Positions 9,767 through 20,595 of a stretch of 64,000 nt of DNA are shown piece by piece. A program made the position numbers and the translations under genes. The notes under the pieces were generated by a model. It did not search any database. It worked only from the letters and a program-made list of their open reading frames with translations, and was not told the DNA's origin. The number at the start of each line of letters is the position of its first letter. The first letter of the stretch is position 1. Origin of the DNA: Bog-473 sp963817735 (GTDB taxonomy: Bacteria; Actinomycetota; Acidimicrobiia; Acidimicrobiales; RAAP-2); the NCBI GenBank assembly GCA_963817735.1, contig CAWFPP010000004.1, positions 372,001 through 436,000 on the forward strand, written 5' to 3'.

Positions 9767-10036
9767 CGCCCCCCTATCGTGGAGAATTGCTGGATTCTGC
9801 AAGCTGGCCAAGAAGGCGATGCTACCGGGCCGTCGCCTTTCCGTGCACCCGCTCCGATCCGACGGTGGTGCCCTCAACGACTTCGGAAAGTCTTGCACCC
9901 TGGCCTGCCCGGAGTATGGATCTTCTCAGTCTGCCGTTTGGGCCACAACTGGCGCCGGTACTAACGTCAGGCAGACATAGATGTGTGATCGACGGCGTGA
10001 CTTGCGAAATGGCGAGCGGGGGATGGTGAGTTCGAG

Positions 10037-10732
10037 ATGAATCGGGTGAAGGCACCGGTGAAATCGGTGGAGGGTTCGAGCAAGGGACATTTTCTCCAAC
10101 CGAAGTGGGGTGACGGCCCCTGGGGCGAGGGCACTCTGCGTGATCGGTTTGAAGTCGTAAGGCCTCTTATCCGTGGGGGGTCTCTGCTCGATATTGGCTG
10201 TGCGTCCCGTTACGGACGTCCAGATTGGCTCCACGGGCTTCTCTCTCAGGAGATCTCCGACCTCGTCGGGATCGACATCAACGACACCACCATAGAAAAG
10301 CTGAAGTCCGAGGGTTACGACGCGAGATTGGGTGACGCCCGCGATTTCGATCTACATCGGACGTTCGACGTGGTCTTCGCGGGTGAGTTGATCGAACACC
10401 TCGACGATGTTCGTGGGTTCCTCGCGAGCGTCCGTCGACACTTGAACCCCGATGGTCGGTTGGTCCTCACGACACCCAACGCTTTCTACGTCGGCAACTT
10501 TGTCTACCGCTTCGGAGGCCATGGAAAGGTGCACCCTGAGCACACCTGTTGGTACTGCGAGGACACCCTGCGGCAGGTCTTGGCGGCCAACGGGTTCGGG
10601 ACTACGGATATCAGTTTTACCGGTCACACGAGCCCTACGACGTCCCGCAAAATGGCAACGTTCACGGTGCAACATATGCTCCCGCCCCGGCTGGCGTTTG
10701 ACACGCTCATCGCCGTTGCGACAGCGGATTAG
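10037..10732 (+). CDS. Class I SAM-dependent methyltransferase
   Basis: 231 residues. SAM-binding motif I is SLLDIGCASRYGRPDW (about residue 50). DLVGIDINDTTIEKL gives the acidic residue that binds the ribose. FDVVFAGELIEHLDDVRGF is the post-I/motif II region, and RLVLTTPNAFYVGNFVYR is motif III. This is the Methyltransf_23/11 type common in glycan and lipopolysaccharide loci. The C-terminal region (GHTSPTTSRKMATFTVQHML) matches small sugar methyltransferases loosely. It is convergent with the methyltransferase at 10797-11627, 64 bases away. Confidence 0.85.
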   Translation: MNRVKAPVKSVEGSSKGHFLQPKWGDGPWGEGTLRDRFEVVRPLIRGGSLLDIGCASRYGRPDWLHGLLSQEISDLVGIDINDTTIEKLKSEGYDARLGDARDFDLHRTFDVVFAGELIEHLDDVRGFLASVRRHLNPDGRLVLTTPNAFYVGNFVYRFGGHGKVHPEHTCWYCEDTLRQVLAANGFGTTDISFTGHTSPTTSRKMATFTVQHMLPPRLAFDTLIAVATAD

Positions 10733-10796
10733 GCGGACCCCTCTTGCGGGCTCGCTGGGCGTGGGATCCGCCCTGACCTACGGCGCCGACGGTCTG

Positions 10797-11627
10797 CTAG
10801 CCCCGTGGGGGCAGGGAGTCATAGAGCGAGGCTGATCGACGGACGGCCCGCGCCTCGGCCCGAAACAGCCGATTCTTCACGACTCGATTTGGACGATCCC
10901 AACGCGAAGCCGGACGGGCAACCACCGACATGCAATCGAGGAGAAGGACTCCCCCCTCCCAATTGACCAGTTCTTGTCCCACACAATGCAGGCCGGACTG
11001 CTCACAAAGGTCCGCAAAACGAGCAGCGGTCACGCTCGGGGCCCGCCAATGCTTGCCTCGGTAGGTCCCCGACCGTATGAGAGCAGCCCGCGCCAAGGGC
11101 GGGAGTCGGTCGAATGAGCCTTGCAATGGCGCGAGCGCACGCGTCGAGCGTTGGTAGGTACCGTAATTCGAGTGGTGGAGGAACGCGACACCGTCGGGTT
11201 TCAGTACACGGGCCAGCTCGCTGAGATAGCCCGCGAGCGTCTCGGCTTCGACATGAACCAAGGAGTCAAAGCTGAAGACGAAATCTATCGACGATTCCTC
11301 CACCATGGGGAGCGAATGTCCATCGTTGACTTCGAATCGGGCCCCTAGGTGATCGGCGAATCGTTGCCGACACGCCTCAACGCACTTCGGCGACACGTCT
11401 ACGCCGACCAGCGTCTCGCAAAACTCAAGAAGAAACTCGGTCCAGCGACCGAATCCCGGCGCGATCTCGAGGATCGCCGGGGCCGGAAGGAACGCTTGAA
11501 TGCGAGGATAGATGCTGCGGTACCACTGCCCCCGTGCACTTCCCCATGGCTTCGACCAGGGCTCGCCTTCGTAGCGCCAGTCGTAATCCTCGTTCCACCT
11601 GTCGAGGTTCTCCTCGATGCTAGGCAC
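10797..11627 (-). CDS. Class I SAM-dependent methyltransferase
   Basis: 276 residues. An N-terminal helix region (NLDRWNEDYDWRYEGEPW) precedes motif I ILEIAPGFGRWTEFLL, then TLVGVDVSPKCVEACR, IDFVFSFDSLVHVEAETL and VLKPDGVAFLHHSNYG. This is a standard Methyltransf_11-type fold. The NxxYDW opening followed by an EPWSKPWG segment is common in methyltransferases of surface polysaccharide clusters. The ATG at 11627 has AGGAGG-like purines close upstream on the minus strand. It is divergent from the GT-B glycosyltransferase. Confidence 0.85.
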   Translation of the reverse strand: MPSIEENLDRWNEDYDWRYEGEPWSKPWGSARGQWYRSIYPRIQAFLPAPAILEIAPGFGRWTEFLLEFCETLVGVDVSPKCVEACRQRFADHLGARFEVNDGHSLPMVEESSIDFVFSFDSLVHVEAETLAGYLSELARVLKPDGVAFLHHSNYGTYQRSTRALAPLQGSFDRLPPLARAALIRSGTYRGKHWRAPSVTAARFADLCEQSGLHCVGQELVNWEGGVLLLDCMSVVARPASRWDRPNRVVKNRLFRAEARAVRRSASLYDSLPPRG

Positions 11628-11950
11628 CCAATTCCTCCTACTCGGTGGCGTGGCTCTGCGGCCGACAGACTACCCTCGGTTTTTCGATCGGAGCCCCGCA
11701 GAACCTCCTCCCACCGTCTCGGCAGGGGGACTCCGCGGGGTGCTGGCGAGCCGTCAAACCAAATTGGCCTCTCGAGGCTCGTAAGAATGGCGCTGAATGT
11801 GTCGGGCAGAAAGCAGCGGATCGTGCCGAATGGGAGTGGGGATGTGCTGGCGCAGGTGAGGCCGATGGTGCCGTCCTACCCGGCGAGACGGTTCCAGCCA
11901 GCTCGGGTCCCTTGCCCTCGCCTTCAGGCCTGCGAGCCGTTGACAGAACC

Positions 11951-13222
11951 GTGACCGCTGTCGCCAGGCCTCCGCGGATCGTTCTCATAGAGAACTTTGC
12001 CAACGGCGCAGCGGGCCATTGGGGAGACAATTTGGTTCGGCTTTGCAAGGGGGCGACCGCCGCCGGATATGACCCCATCGCCGTGACGGTGCACGGACTG
12101 CACCCGCAAGTTCGCAACTCGCTTTCAGCGACCGGGGCCATCATGGTCGATCGGCCGATTGGGCGGTTGGCCCGAGCATCGCTGTGGGCGTCCAGGCTCC
12201 TCAGGCCCGTGCAGGGCCTGAGCTATCGGATAGCCCCGAGGTCAGATCTTCCAGCTCGCGTTCGTTATGCGTCGCGGTGCTTGGCCGAGGTTGCAGCCTT
12301 ACGTACGGCGACCCGAGTAGCTGGTGACGATGTCGAGGCCATTGTCATCCTGACCGCGAGCCAGGGACTGGCTGCAACTACGGCCGGTCTTTCGAGGACT
12401 CCGCACCTGCGATTCGTTCACTACAAAGGGGTTTCGGAAGGAGTGTGCCTGCGTGCAATGGAGCGGATTTTCGCTCGAAGCGGGCGCGCTGTTGCCGTGT
12501 TCGCCACAAATGCGGCGATCGAGTCAACCACGAAGCAACGGCATTCGGATCGCCTCGTCATCGTACGCTCGTTCACCGTTGCGGATCCGACCATGTACAT
12601 GGGCGAAGACGAAAAGCGTCCGGCCCGACACGAGCTCGGCCTAGCCGACACCGAGTTCGTGGTGGCGATGGTTGGTGGATGGTGGCCGTACAGGGACATA
12701 GCGACGGTAAAGCGGGCTCTCGAACTCCTGAAACGACCAGTAACGCTGATCGTCTGTGGCATTCCGGTGAGGCCTTCGGAGCTGGAGCCGGCCGCGGCGT
12801 CAGGCGGCGGAAGAGTGGTGGATCTCGCCGGCTCGGTCACTGAAAGCGAACTTCGCCGGATCTACGCCGCCAGTGATGGCGCTCTCGTGACTCGCATACC
12901 AGGGTGGCCCGAGGAGATTGGGACGGTGTTCGACGCGGCCAGGTACGGCGTCTCCCTCATAGTGTCCGACCATGATCAGAACCTCTCGCACCGACTGACG
13001 GCTGAGCCCTGGGTCCGGCTCTTTCGCGCCGGCGATCCCCAAGACCTTGCCAGGACACTGGAGGAGTTCGCCGACAGGCCACCGCCCCGCCCCGACGAGC
13101 ACGCTGCCGAGCGATTGGGGCTCACGTCGGCACCAGAGACCATCGATGCTTTCTGTCGCATTGCAGCGACCCTGCCACGGGGACATAGTGCGCGCTTGCC
13201 CGGAACCACGTCGGCTGGGTAA
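11951..13222 (+). CDS. GT-B fold glycosyltransferase (GT4-like)
   Basis: 423 residues from the GTG at 11951. The N-terminal half opens with RIVLIENFANGAAGHWGDNL. The C-terminal half has FVVAMVGGWWPYRDIATV, TLIVCGIPV, VVDLAGSVTESELRRIYAAS and the donor-binding GWPEEIGTVFDAARYG. These are two Rossmann-like halves with an E-x7-E-like region, as in GT4 enzymes. The frame is open to 11645, but the extra 102 residues are basic and low-complexity and overlap the divergent gene's leader, so I reject them; the exact start is uncertain. Probably transfers a sugar in the same glycan pathway. Convergent with the sulfotransferase. Confidence 0.75.
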   Translation: MTAVARPPRIVLIENFANGAAGHWGDNLVRLCKGATAAGYDPIAVTVHGLHPQVRNSLSATGAIMVDRPIGRLARASLWASRLLRPVQGLSYRIAPRSDLPARVRYASRCLAEVAALRTATRVAGDDVEAIVILTASQGLAATTAGLSRTPHLRFVHYKGVSEGVCLRAMERIFARSGRAVAVFATNAAIESTTKQRHSDRLVIVRSFTVADPTMYMGEDEKRPARHELGLADTEFVVAMVGGWWPYRDIATVKRALELLKRPVTLIVCGIPVRPSELEPAAASGGGRVVDLAGSVTESELRRIYAASDGALVTRIPGWPEEIGTVFDAARYGVSLIVSDHDQNLSHRLTAEPWVRLFRAGDPQDLARTLEEFADRPPPRPDEHAAERLGLTSAPETIDAFCRIAATLPRGHSARLPGTTSAG

Positions 13223-13261
13223 GAATCTCGGGGCGGCGCCGGCCTTCGTCGGGAGAGACGT

Positions 13262-14176
13262 TTACGGAGCGCGCCACGCACTGAGATCTCGGCCGAGCTG
13301 CTTTTCCAGTTCGGCGATATCAGGGGCGAACTCGGCTGTGAGCTGGCGCCGGATTGCTGGATCCAGTGGGGGTCGTGGGACATAGACGGTGTTCATCTCG
13401 AGCAAGCGGTGTCCCAAGGCAAAGCGGGTGGTCTGGTTGCGTACGGCGAGGCGGCTCACAGCGCGGAGGGGTTTGGGCGGGTGGCGTAGAAGCTGGCGGA
13501 GAGCCCCGCTGCGTACAACGCTATTCGGGTTCTTGACCGGGAACTCGGGGCGGAACGTGTCGTCGATTTCCAAGAACCGTAGAACATCGCGATAGACCCC
13601 GGCGGTGTCCGCTTTGAGGTCGTCGTAGAAGATCACATGAAGCCGCGTCTCATCGAAGAGTTTCCGATACCGCGCTAGCTGCTCGCCGAAGCGAGCAACC
13701 TGCCGGTATTGCAGTGCCCAAGGGGTCGGATGGCCCGAGGGGATTCGCTTGCCGTTCCGGCGGTCCTCTTCAGCGCGGAGAGCCTCGGCAAAATCGCCAA
13801 GATCCTCTCCACCTTGGTAGACGTTTTCAGAGTGCAATGAGTACAGCATCTCGACGGGATCGCGTAACAGCACGATGCAACGGGCGTCAGGTGAAGCAGC
13901 GGCAATCTCTTCGGCGGCACTTCTCGAGAACAGGTACCAGATGGCGCAGTCGCCACGGTAACGCGCCGAACCAGCGTGGTCATAGAGGCTCAGGTAACGA
14001 TCGAGCGACATCCTCTCCTTGTTCTTGAAGACGAGATCTCTTCCGAAATAATGCGTCTCCTTGCGCCACATAAAGATGTCGGGATGCTGTCGCAGGTAGA
14101 GGAAAAGTGACGAGGTCGCACATTTTGGAGCGCCGAGAATGAACAGGTTCGGCATGCGAACGTCGGAGTCAGTCAT
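13262..14176 (-). CDS. Sulfotransferase (PAPS-dependent)
   Basis: 304 residues. The 5'-phosphosulfate-binding loop is FILGAPKCATSSLFLYLRQH near the N-terminus and the 3'-phosphate-binding region is IVLLRDPVEMLYSLHSENV. KETHYFGRD between them is typical of the carbohydrate sulfotransferase family. Tail residues RPPLDPAIRRQLTAEFAPDI are the usual C-terminal helix. ATG at 14176 is chosen; an ATG at 14212 adds 12 residues, and the open frame to 14449 is spurious. It would transfer sulfate from PAPS to a sugar hydroxyl. No PAPS-synthesis genes are in the window. Confidence 0.85.
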   Translation of the reverse strand: MTDSDVRMPNLFILGAPKCATSSLFLYLRQHPDIFMWRKETHYFGRDLVFKNKERMSLDRYLSLYDHAGSARYRGDCAIWYLFSRSAAEEIAAASPDARCIVLLRDPVEMLYSLHSENVYQGGEDLGDFAEALRAEEDRRNGKRIPSGHPTPWALQYRQVARFGEQLARYRKLFDETRLHVIFYDDLKADTAGVYRDVLRFLEIDDTFRPEFPVKNPNSVVRSGALRQLLRHPPKPLRAVSRLAVRNQTTRFALGHRLLEMNTVYVPRPPLDPAIRRQLTAEFAPDIAELEKQLGRDLSAWRAP

Positions 14177-14582
14177 CTGCCGCTCGCTCTCGGCACCATT
14201 CAGTCGCGCCATCACTCGCTCACTTGGCTCTTCACATCCAAGCCTAACGGGCACGTATAGGCCCATACCCCCGGGAGCCGGGCCCTGAGTCTGGCAAACA
14301 ACTGCCCAGACTTCAAAATACGACTCACCTCTTATCCGGTCGCCGGTGGATCCGGAAGAAGGCCGGCACCTTGGCCTGATCGGCAGACGGTGCTCAGCTG
14401 GTGGCGCCGGCGCGCCGCCACGACCCGGCGCTCCATGTTGCGCCACCACCAGTCGTCGGCGGTCTGGCGAGAGTTCCGAGAGGACCCGGCGGCCGCGACC
14501 CCGTCCAGCAGTCTTCGATCGGACGGAGCCGAGTCGACCATTTCGGGTGATCGCAGCGTGACGGTGCTCAGCGAGCCTCCTT

Positions 14583-14630
14583 GAATTGTCGGTGTGTAGA
14601 CGGGTCGAATTGTCGGTGTGTAGACGGGTC
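14583..14630. repeat. Perfect 24-bp direct repeat, two copies
   Basis: The unit beginning GAATTGTCGGTGTGTAGACG occurs back to back at 14583-14606 and 14607-14630 without a mismatch, in the leader of the large secreted protein gene. Possible binding site for a regulator; no other copy was found by eye. Confidence 0.7.
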
Positions 14631-14921
14631 CATATTGCCTTGGCGGCTCAGGTCATCGGCCGCCGGTTTCTCCGGGTCAACAAGGTCCGTGGGCAGAAGA
14701 CCTCAGATTTGTCAGTCCAGGCGACTCCACCTCGGGCTGGCCCGGGTCGCCACGTGCTTTTCCCAGATGGCCTGCCTGGCACGGAAGGCCTCCCCACGGT
14801 AGCCTGCAGCGTCTCGGGCCCGGATGCCCCGATTCTGCGGATGGGCTCGTCGGCGAGCCCGAGGAACTCGTGCCCCGGGCAATCGACGGCTGGTTTTTTG
14901 GCGAAACAAGGGGAGCAGCTG

Positions 14922-17900
14922 GTGGGCACGACGTTTGCACTGGTGGGCGGGGCACTGCCCTTGGGGCGACCCGACGCCCGACGTTGGCGGGGCCTCGGGC
15001 GTCTGGCGCTGGCTGCGGCAATGGCCCTCGGGTTCCTCTCCTTGCTGCGGGCCCCCATCTCGGCGCTCGGTAGCGAGGCCATGCAGGCTGCACCCGTCGT
15101 CCACGCACCAGGCGCCCTCTCGTACCACGTGGGGTCTTCCGGTGCCCTCGAGGTCAGCGCAGGGTCCACGGACGCGCTCCGGGTCGTTCCGGCGGGCTTC
15201 GGCAGAGGCACGATCAGCCCGCTCGAGAGCTCCACCAAGGCTGCATCTGGGGTTGCAGCGACGTATGACCATGGGGCACTTTCGGTGTGGTACTCGCACC
15301 GTGGCGACGCCCTCGACCAGGGATTCACGGTCACCCGGCGCCCCTCTGGAACGGCCAACAAGGTCGTCATCGCCATGAGTACGTCCGGTGCCCTGCATCC
15401 GGAGCTCGACAGTCTCACCAGCCTCACCTTCGAAGGGTCAAATCTGCCGGCGGTCGCCTACTCGTCGCTCAAGGTGACCGACGCCACCGGCAGGGTCCTG
15501 TCGGCGCGCCTCGGCGTCTCGGGCACCAGTGTGAGCATCATGTTCAAGGACCGAGGCGCCGTGTATCCCGTACGGATCGATCCGTGGATCCAGCAGGCGC
15601 TCCTCACGCCGCCGGCCGGCGCCGAAGCCTTCGGTTCGGCGATCGCGACGTCGTCGAACGGAACGACGGTCCTCGTAGGCGACCCCTACGGTGGGACCGG
15701 TACCGGCGCGGCGACCGTGTACACCTCGAGTGGCGGATCGTGGTCCCCGGGCGTCGCGCTGACGCCGCCAGTGGGCTCCGTCTACTTCGGCACGTCGGTC
15801 GCTCTCTCGTCGAACGGGACGGTCGCCCTGGTCGGCGATCCGAGCGGTGCCGGGGGGACCGGGTCGGCCACCGTCTACACCTTGACCAGCGGGGTGTGGT
15901 CCTCGGGCGTGGCGCTGACAGCACCGGCGGAGGCCGGCTCCTTCGGTACCTCGGTAGCTCTCTCAGGGTCCGGAACGATCGCCCTGGTAGGCGACCCCTA
16001 CGGTGGGGAAAACGGTACCGGCGCGGCGACCGTGTACACCTATACGACCTCGTGGAACAACCCCCCCACCGACCTGGTGGCGCCGCTCTTGAACTCGTAT
16101 GAATTCGGGACTTCGGTGGCGTTGTCGAACTCCGGTTCGATCGCACTGGTGGGTGACCCGCTGGCCGGGGCAGACGGAGACGGAGAGGGAACCGGATGGG
16201 TCACCTCGTTCTCAGGAACCGACTACGTGGACACGGCGCAGATCAAAGACCCTGCGGCGACGACCGGTGGTTTCGGCAGCTCGTTGGCCGTGTCGAGCGC
16301 CGGGACGACCGTCGTCGTCGGTGACCCGACCTACCCGACCGGTGGGAGCGCGGGCATTTACACCGCATCGGAGACCGACTCGGCCATCACCTCGTGGGCC
16401 AAGACGTCGACCCTGACCGCTCCCAGCGGTTCGCAGGCCTTCGGCACCGCAGTGGCCATCACCGCAGCCGGCACCGAGGCTCTCGTGGGTGATCCCGACC
16501 CGGCGGGTGGCCAGGACGTCACCGGCACGGCCAGCAGTTACAGCGCTCCATCGGGCACGTGGTCCGGCCCTGCAGCGGGCACTCCGTTCACGCCCCCCCC
16601 TTTCGCAGAGAGCTTCGGCACCGCGGTCGCCGTGTCCGGTGACGCGTCGAGCGCATTCGTGGGTGACCCGAATGGCAGCAGCCCCAACCCGGCTCTGGAC
16701 GGTACCGTGACCTCCTACGCCTCGAACGGGCGCTGGTGGAACATTGGCACCGCGGCCAATCCCCCGAACAACGCCAACTCTTTCGGGTCCTCAGTCTCGA
16801 TGTCTTCAGCCGGCACGTCGATACTTGAAGGCGATGAGTCCAGCGTGTCCGGCGACGTCCACGGTGCGGCCTCCGTCTATACCTACAACGGCACGACAGT
16901 GGGCACCCAGAGTCCGCTGGTGCCGCCTGCCAACACCAGTTCTTTCGGCACCTCGGTAGCCATTTCGGGGAACGGCACGACTGCGGTCGTCGGTGATCCG
17001 GACAGCTACGATGCCGCGACCGGTACCGGAGGCACGGCCACCGTCTACACCTACAACGGTTCGACGTGGTCAGCGGGGAAAGCACTCACGGTGCCGTCCA
17101 GCGCAGACGCGCCCGCATACGAGTTCGGCAATTCCGTCGCCATCTCGGCGAGCGGGAACGAGATCTTGGTCGGAGATCCCGGAGGTGGCGTGAACGGCAT
17201 GGGGGCAGTCACCGAGTTCACCCTGAGCGGTAGCACCTGGTCGGCGGGGATCGCGCTGCCGACCCCAGCGACCACCTACGCCTTCGGGAACACGGTAGCC
17301 CTCTCTGCGAACGGCGAAGTGGCCCTCGTGTCCGACACCGGGGCGCCCGGCGGTTCAGTGATCCCCTACACCATGAGCGACGGGAGCTTCGTCGAGGGGA
17401 ACCGCGCTTCTGAACGCCGGTCCACGCCTCGGCGTTCGGCACCGCCCTCGCCCTCTCGCAGACTGGCAACGTCGCCCTGGTCGGCGACCCGACCGGAGGG
17501 TCGCTCGGCACGGGTGCGGCAACCGTCTATACCGACACCAGCGGGTCCTGGGTACAGAACGCCTCGCTCGTCCCCGTGGGCGCAGCAGGGCAGTTCGGCT
17601 TCTCGGTGGCCTTGTCGGCCAGCGGGGCGACGGCTCTCGTGGGCGACCCGACGGCGCAAACGTACGGCACGGCCACCATCTACGACTTCGGCGGCTCCTG
17701 GTCGACGGGCATTCCCCTCACGGTCACGCCGAACGCCGGCAACTTCGGGACGGCGGCTGCGCTCTCGGCCAACGGAACCTTCGCCGCGGTCGGTGACCCT
17801 GACGGGGGACTCTCCGGCGGCGAGGTCACGGCCTTCTCACTCGATGCCACGACCGCGGCGACCAGCCTGAGCGCGTCAGCGAACCCCTCCTCTGCGAACA

Positions 17901-19228
17901 ACGGTTCGCCGATCAGGTATTCGGCCACCGTCTCAGGTGGGAGTGGAACGCCGACGGGCACAGTCACTTTCAGCTCGGGGCTCCTCACGCTGTGCATGGC
18001 GAACGTCTCGGGTCGTGTCGCGAGCTGCTCCGCGAGCAACACCCCGCCCAAGGCGGGGGCGGTCTTCGCCACCTACTCGGGTGACGCCAACAACGCCCCG
18101 TCGAGCGCCAGCACATCGGTCACGATCACTTCACCTTCCACCACCACCATCTCTCTCAGCCCGACCTCGGTGACCCAGGGTGCCACAGTGACGTACAGGG
18201 CCACTGTGGCGCCCACCTCGGGCACCGGGACGCCGACGGGCACAGTGACATTCAGCGCAGGCGGCACCGTCTTGTGCGCTGCCTCGCTCGGCTCGGGATC
18301 GGGGAGCTGCACGGCCTCCAATGCCCCGCTCGGCACCGACACGGTCGTGGGGAACTACTCGGGCGACTCTGCGTACAGCCCGTCGGCCGCCAACGCCGAC
18401 CTCACCGTGACCTCGGCCCCGACTCCACCCACCCCGACCCCGACGCCACATGGCTACTGGCTGGTCGGCTCTGACGGGGGCATCTTCACCTTCGGCGCCT
18501 CGCAGTTCTACGGCTCGACGGGGAATCTCATGCTCCAGCGCCCCGTCGTCGGCATCTCGCCCACAGCCGACCGCAACGGCTACTGGCTGGTGGCGTCGGA
18601 CGGTGGCGTGTTCGCGTACGGCGATGCCGGCTTCGTCGGCTCCATCCCCGGCCTCGGGCTGCACCCGGCCGGCTCGGGGCTGCCCAACAGCCTCAATGCG
18701 CCGATCGTGGGCATCGTGCCCTCCCATGACGGCGGCGGCTACTTCATGGTCGCCTCCGACGGTGGGGTCTTCGCCTTCGGTGATGCCTTCTTCGCCGGCT
18801 CGTGCCCCGGCATCGGCGGCTGTTCGGGTTCGGCGGTCGATGTCATGCCCGACGCCAGCGGCAACGGCTACTGGATCGTCACCAACACCGGCAATGTCTA
18901 CGGGTTCGGTGACGCCGCCAATTACGGGTCGCCGGGCCACGGGACGGTCACCTCGGCGGTGGCCACCCCCGACGGAAAGGGCTACTGGGTCCTGCTCAGC
19001 GACGGAGAGGTCTTTGCCTACGGGAGTGCGGCCAACCTGGGCTCGCCCCCGAGCGGTGACTTCAATACGTTTGACCCCGCCAACGCCATCTTCGCCACGT
19101 CCGACGGCGGCGGCTACTGGGTCTCTTCGGCGGCCGGCGCGGTGTACACGTTCGGCGATGCCCCGAACGACGGTTCCATGGCCGGCACCCACCTGAACGG
19201 GGCCATTATTGCCGGGAACGGCTACTAG
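14922..19228 (+). CDS. Large secreted protein: FG-GAP-like, Ig-like and GYW repeats (frame broken once)
   Basis: GTG at 14922 is supported by GGGGAG at 14910-14915 and gives a signal peptide (LALAAAMALGFLSLLRAPIS). From about 15610 to 17850 there are 14 FG-GAP-like repeats of about 53 residues with FGTSVALSSNGTVALVGDP as core. Two Ig-like domains (PTGTVTFSSG, then PTGTVTFSAGG) follow, then from 18454 six GYWLVxSDGGxFxFG repeats. Reading is in one frame to about 17400 and in another from 17414 on. Two extra A residues (GGGGAA at about 17402, CTGAA at about 17413) explain the whole break. With them removed the protein would be about 1,435 residues. Likely an extracellular adhesin or matrix protein. 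Confidence 0.75.
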
Positions 19229-19746
19229 CCCCGGCTATTCGCAGAGCCCCATGAGCTGACCGGGCCGCGTCCGCGGATACACCCCCCAGTACGTGGAACT
19301 ACTGAAGGTCTCGAATAAGCAGGTTCCTCTTCCAGAGGGGCACTTCCAAAGTGATGAACGATCCCAGTGCGCGTCACGCCATTGTGGAACCCGGCGGAGC
19401 GGGGGTGGTGGCCCAAGTCTGCTGCACACTCTTGAGTCTTTTTGCCGACCGATGCACTCGCCAGCTGAAGCGGCCGGGAATCCGGAAATTCGCTGGCCTT
19501 CCGCGTGTTCGAATCCGAGTCGCGAAATGCCGTCAGCCCTGATCCATGAACTCTCGTGAATGGCTGGGCTAGCGGATGACCTGCTCGGGCATGTGCCAGC
19601 CTCGCGTTTTATTTGTGTTGTCTTCCTTGCCCCATATTGGGACATCGGCCCGCACAACGCTCGGATCAGTTCGTGTGGTCGCGGTCGGTCCGAGCCACCG
19701 TGTCCTTGGGTATCGCATATCCCAGTTGCGCCGGAATACATGCAGG
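19229..19746. other. Intergenic, no supported gene
   Basis: Lies between the 3' end of the large secreted gene and the 3' end of the methyltransferase on the other strand. Short frames on both strands lack any motif. No clear terminator hairpin with a T-run is visible. Base composition becomes less GC-rich towards 19750. Confidence 0.45.
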
Positions 19747-20595
19747 TCAGGGCATCGGGCTTCGTCGAAGTGCAAAATTGAGCGGCAACTGACTCGTCTG
19801 ATCCGTGCTCACAAACTCGGAGTATCGGCTATGAACAAAGTCATGAAAATGAAACACCTTGTGGTACCACGGGAACAGCTGGGGCCGACTTATCAAGTGA
19901 TAAGCGGGCGACAACTTTTGCCATTTGTGCACCGAATTGAACTCATGTATCGCTAAGCGCTCGCCGGTATAATCAGTGAATAATGCGAGACTCGATCCCA
20001 AAATGTCGTCAAAATAACAAGGTAGCCGGGGCAGGTGGTGTTCCTCACCTAATTCAAGAATAGTCAATGCATCTCGAGTCGCAGTGTAAAGATCTAGGTC
20101 AAAATACACGGCACCAATCGGCGCCCGATTCGTCTCTTCGAAGAATCGTGGAACTGTATCTTTCACATCGCCAATCACCAGGCGGGCCCGGCTCAACCTT
20201 GCTTCGAGAGCAGACGTTTCCATCTTGAAATCACCGCCCTTCCAGCGGTAGGGCATGTCCCGATAATCCGTCGTCGTCGGCAAGCCCTCACCGGTATCAA
20301 AGCCGTACACGTCGATGTTGACTCCGGTCGCGGCACTGACCGAGGCTGCATAATCCTCGAGGACAAGCAATCCATTGCCGCCAGCGACTCCGAACTCAAT
20401 CACGCTGATGGACGGATACTGCAGGCGTCGAGCAAGATCCGCTGCCTGCCATAAACAGTAACCGTACGCCGGTCGGCTCAACACGCCGTATCGAAGCTGT
20501 TGCTCAAACGTACCTAAGTCAAGGCGCCTCGCGAGCTTCCGCAATCCGCGCCGAATCGGGTGGGGCTCTTCATATAAAGCTTGCAAACGTCCCAT
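19747..20595 (-). CDS. TylF-like class I methyltransferase
   Basis: 282 residues. Motif I is VIEFGVAGGNGLLVLEDYA, followed by IDVYGFDTGEGLP, RLVIGDVKDT, AVYFDLDLYTATRDALTIL and CYFDDILG. The DLDLY and YFDD motifs resemble the metal-dependent TylF/MycF sugar O-methyltransferases. The protein starts with a basic amphipathic segment (RRGLRKLARRLDLG). The gene is clearly richer in A and T than its neighbours (TTTGCCATTTG, AAATAACAAGG stretches on the plus strand), suggesting separate origin. It is 198 bases from the FkbH-like gene and in the same direction, so possibly one operon. Confidence 0.8.
   Translation of the reverse strand: MGRLQALYEEPHPIRRGLRKLARRLDLGTFEQQLRYGVLSRPAYGYCLWQAADLARRLQYPSISVIEFGVAGGNGLLVLEDYAASVSAATGVNIDVYGFDTGEGLPTTTDYRDMPYRWKGGDFKMETSALEARLSRARLVIGDVKDTVPRFFEETNRAPIGAVYFDLDLYTATRDALTILELGEEHHLPRLPCYFDDILGSSLALFTDYTGERLAIHEFNSVHKWQKLSPAYHLISRPQLFPWYHKVFHFHDFVHSRYSEFVSTDQTSQLPLNFALRRSPMP

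Noticed and set aside
10732..10776. Imperfect GGCGGA/TCCGCC hairpin between the convergent methyltransferases as a terminator
   Set aside because: Long loop, bulges and no T-run; too weak to call.
11645..11950. Upstream extension of the GT-B glycosyltransferase
   Set aside because: Overlaps the leader of the divergent methyltransferase, basic and low-complexity, with no contribution to the fold.
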